Source: Hypoxylon rubiginosum
Lineage: Eukaryota > Ascomycota > Sordariomycetes > Xylariales > Hypoxylaceae
DNA: 64,000 nucleotides
Reading direction: 5' to 3'
Assembly (NCBI GenBank): GCA_902806565.1
Contig: CADCXA010000031.1
Coordinates: 1 to 64,000, forward strand
The notes under the pieces were generated by a model that saw only the letters and a program-made list of their open reading frames with translations, had not been told where the DNA came from and did no database searches. Shown here one piece after another: positions 61,315 through 64,000 of the stretch. The translations under genes were made by a program, and so were the position numbers. Each line of letters opens with the position of its first letter. Position 1 is the first letter of the stretch.

Positions 61315-63024
61315 TTACACCCCAATCTTGAAACCGCCGGGCATTAAATCTTGAAATATGCCGTCGGGGTCGTATGCGCTCCGAATTGACTTCATTCTAG
61401 CGAGACTCTTGCCCTTGCCGTACAGGGAAAACACCTGCTCTCCCGCCCCAGCATCATTCAAAAATTGAAAGGGGTAGTAAATATTTGCGGCCTTCGAAGC
61501 GGTGTTGAGGGCGTGGAGGGCCGCCGTGTTGAAGGCCGTAACTGCGGCATCGTCTTGCTCGTTCGTATATTCAACTACCAAGTTAAAAGCTATTGGGAAG
61601 ATAACTATTAGTCAAAGTCTTATCTATCGTATTGGTTCTAGGCTCATACCTATGAAGTCTCCATCGTTTGGGTCCAGATCGATTGCATCGCCACCAGCGT
61701 CCCGTGCTGCTTGTAAGTGAGACTTCGTCACGGGCTGCATAGAGAGCCCCACGAAGCTGTTCTCTACATCCCCGAGCATGGATAGAGCTATGGAAGGAAC
61801 GGTTTCGTTAATGAGCCGGACTGCGTCGCCTGTTGCGAGCAGTGATGTGGCATAAAACGTGTTTCTGTAAACTGTCAATGATGGTCTCGATGTAGTGAAC
61901 AGAGCGGGGAGATGAACCTGCCACTTCTGTTGCCATATACAGTGGTTTCGGTGAGAAAGTCAGGGTACGTTCGGACATGGGCCGTATTCGATGTAGAGGA
62001 GATATTGACGAAACCTTGGAGAGGCTTGGGCACTGTCTGGTTCAGCGTATAGTTGTTCTGTAAGACGACGACGTTGGCTTGTACACTCCGCTGCCCGGGG
62101 TAAATAAAAAGGGCCGGAACGATGGCGGTCGCCTTGTCTTGAATGCCTCCTCCCGGGGCTAACCAATTCTGAAAAGCGTGGAGGAACCCTTGGACTTGAC
62201 CTTCATCATAGGAAATAGTACCGGCATACATGAGAGAAGCGGGATAGGTCTGGAGATCGAAACGGACGACTATACCATGATTGCTCGAGCTGCCTTTCAG
62301 CGCCCAGAACAAGTCTGGGTTGGCTGTAGCATTGGCGCTCGCGATCGTCCCGTTCGCTAAAACAAGCTCAAAGTTGACTACATTGTTGGCCGCCCAGCCA
62401 TGCGTGGCGCTGAAATAGCTCAAGCCACCACCCAGAAGCACGCCTGATACACCCACGGGCGCGTATCGTCCGCCCACAACAACGCGGCCTTTGGTAGAGA
62501 GCCAGTTATAGACGTCACCCCACCGTAGGCCGGGACCGACGCTTGCGATACTACCATCAGTCGATAGGGCTGTCGAGTTCATCCTCGTCATAGCGATCAA
62601 CACGCCCTGGTTGGTCCCGGCGGCGCCCTTTACGGGCATGTGGCCACCGCTCCTAACAGCGAACTGCGTCTGCGTGCGGCGTAACTCGATAGCAGCAGCC
62701 GACACATGATTGGCGTTCTCGGGCGTAAAGATGCAGTAAGGGGTGACGAGCGTCGTCCTCGACCAATAGACTGCAAGATTACATATTAGCTTGCATTAGA
62801 CTTCAATGCAGATTTCTTGTCTGCTGCATACGTGAGGTTTCATTTATGTATTGCTCGGTCCCTGGCCAGTGAAGTTGATTGGGGAAACGTTGGCCAAGAA
62901 CCTGGCAACTTTCGCTCAGAACGGGATCGAGCGACGCGGATGAGTTGGAGCCCGGGACAGTGGCCGAGGACACGGGGAAAAGACGCAAGTAGACACAAAA
63001 AAAAGCTAGTACGTAGTTCTTCAT
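61315..63024 (-). CDS. Secreted FAD-linked oxidoreductase (BBE-like)
   Basis: Four exons on the minus strand, 63,024-62,832, 62,770-61,918, 61,864-61,650 and 61,589-61,315, encode 511 residues. Phases (1, 2, 1) close. A signal peptide is likely at 1-21 (MKNYVLAFFCVYLRLFPVSS). The PCMH-type FAD domain has RSGGHMPVKG with His108, the probable covalent flavin ligand, and GRYAPVGVSGVLLGGGLSYF. The second cysteine tether of bicovalent family members is not present. The C-terminal part has NIYYPFQFLNDAG and SAYDPDGIFQ. Such flavin oxidases oxidise sugars, alcohols or natural-product intermediates and are frequent in fungal biosynthetic clusters. The second intron uses a weak GTTCAT donor. Its promoter region is shared with the divergent P450 at 63,429. 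Confidence 0.88.
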
Positions 63025-63428
63025 CTTGGATACGTGGACTCTCAGTTAAACAACCAGAACGTCACTTAGAAAAGAACGGCAAAAGCTACGAGAACATAAG
63101 GAAACCAAAGAAAACTTCCATATCGTTGCCATACGTATTATAATAACTTCCATTCGCCGTTAAACAAAAATAACTTCATATTCCGCCTCGTGTTTCGATG
63201 AGCTGAGTGAGCTGAGCCAGCCTAGTCGTGAACTTCCACGCCGCCCGGGCTGACCTTAGAGCAGAGGCGAAGTGCGGTTGCCCGAACAAGTAATTCCCGA
63301 GCTACTAGGGATCGCAACTCGAGACATATTATATACGCGCTATATCTTTGCTTACGCCCCAATATAGAATCTGAACAATGAAAGTCCTGTAGGATTAATT
63401 TATTGAGGCTCGGGTGGCTGGAGACACG
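63025..63428. promoter_or_regulatory. Divergent promoter, FAD oxidase / second P450
   Basis: About 400 bp between two divergent starts of likely biosynthetic genes. It carries AT-rich stretches (GTATTATAATAACTT at about 63,136) and no other recognised element. A shared cluster-specific regulator site would be expected here but cannot be named from sequence. Confidence 0.4.
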
Positions 63429-63957
63429 ATGACACACCTCCAAAGCTTGTTAGACGGCTCATTTGCCCTTCTCACGTCGCTTGTCGCTATTATACTGATT
63501 GTGGCTGCATTGTACCGATCGACCGGCAAAAGGAGACAGGAGTACATCCCGGGCGTACCTATAATAGGCGTTGAGGGGAATGCGAGTCTGGCAGATGCTA
63601 GAGAGAGGTTTCGAAATAACGCGAAGGAGATGTTACTAGATGGTTACACCAAGGTGAGATCTTAATAAGCTGGAAACATCGTGTTCTAATAATATGCAGT
63701 ACAAAGGGGGGCCATTCTACGTTCCCAGCCCATTGGGCGAGAGATTGATGATTCCGCCTAAATATGTCGAAGAGCTGAAGAGCGCGGCGGTGAAAGACTG
63801 CGACTTCGTGGGCACATTCTTCGAGGCTAGTTCTTCCGGTTCACACCATCGAGCATTGCTGACAGGAAAAAGATGTTCGAGGGTCGCTACACGACGATGG
63901 GAGACAGGTCCACCTTACACCCGCGAGTGGCGAAGACCCAGCTGAACATGAGCCTTG
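63429..63957 (+). CDS. Cytochrome P450, N-terminal part (runs off the window)
   Basis: Exons 63,429-63,653, 63,700-63,825 and 63,873-63,957 are visible; the next donor (GTACGT) is at 63,958 and the gene continues beyond the window. The protein starts MTHLQSLLDG, has a membrane anchor (about residues 13-30, ALLTSLVAIILIVAALY) and then EYIPGVPIIGVEG. KGGPFYVPSPLGERLMIPPK, YVEELKS and MFEGRYTTMGDRSTLHPRV follow. These match the N-terminal region of fungal P450s of the ent-kaurene oxidase-like group. Haem-binding parts lie outside. The second intron (63,826-63,872) appears to start with GCTAGT, a weak GC donor. This is the only junction found that gives TFFE-MFEG, but it is uncertain. Confidence 0.7.
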
Positions 63958-64000
63958 GTACGTGTCCGGCATGTTTCTCGAGGTGACTAACATCCTCGCA

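Overview
The window reads as nuclear DNA of a filamentous ascomycete, probably Sordariomycetes (an inference from gene content). The supporting signs are short introns (about 45-150 bp, one of 513 bp) with GT...AG borders and TACTAAC/CTAAC-type branch points, a fungal gene set (SWI1, CWH43, UTP6, GH18, GH76, DUF3716, P450s), and an AT isochore of the kind left by repeat-induced point mutation (RIP).

The left quarter (1 to about 16,595) is almost pure A+T and holds no gene. It contains an 11-bp tandem array (about 785-980), a 55-57 bp tandem array (about 6,370-7,480) and four copies of a roughly 130-bp repeat (13,921-16,722). The rightmost repeat copy is unmutated and differs from its neighbour only by C-to-T and G-to-A changes. 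It abuts a GMC oxidoreductase gene of which only the 3' part survives (16,725-17,597).

From 17.6 to 23.3 kb is accessory DNA. An unusual protein built from two copies of a DUF7924-like domain is interrupted by a 454-bp non-autonomous DNA transposon with 50-bp perfect inverted ends and a TA duplication. A DUF3716-like gene follows.

From 23.6 to 55.2 kb is mostly housekeeping DNA: GH18 chitinase, ubiquitin-eS31 fusion and eS26 (divergent ribosomal pair), tRNA-Ala(CGC), SMC4 and an ELYS-like nucleoporin (divergent), tRNA-Glu(CTC), GH76 mannanase, CWH43 and UTP6 (divergent), an EVE-domain protein, a small secreted 8-Cys protein, SWI1, and a single-pass membrane protein of unknown function.

From 55.2 kb to the right edge the DNA is accessory again. 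It has a decayed NLR (NB-ARC) relic, then an SDR, a P450, a secreted FAD-linked oxidase and the start of a second P450. That set looks like the left edge of a secondary-metabolite cluster running out of the window. Exon structures were assembled by eye and checked for reading-frame closure. At least two introns appear to use a GC donor.
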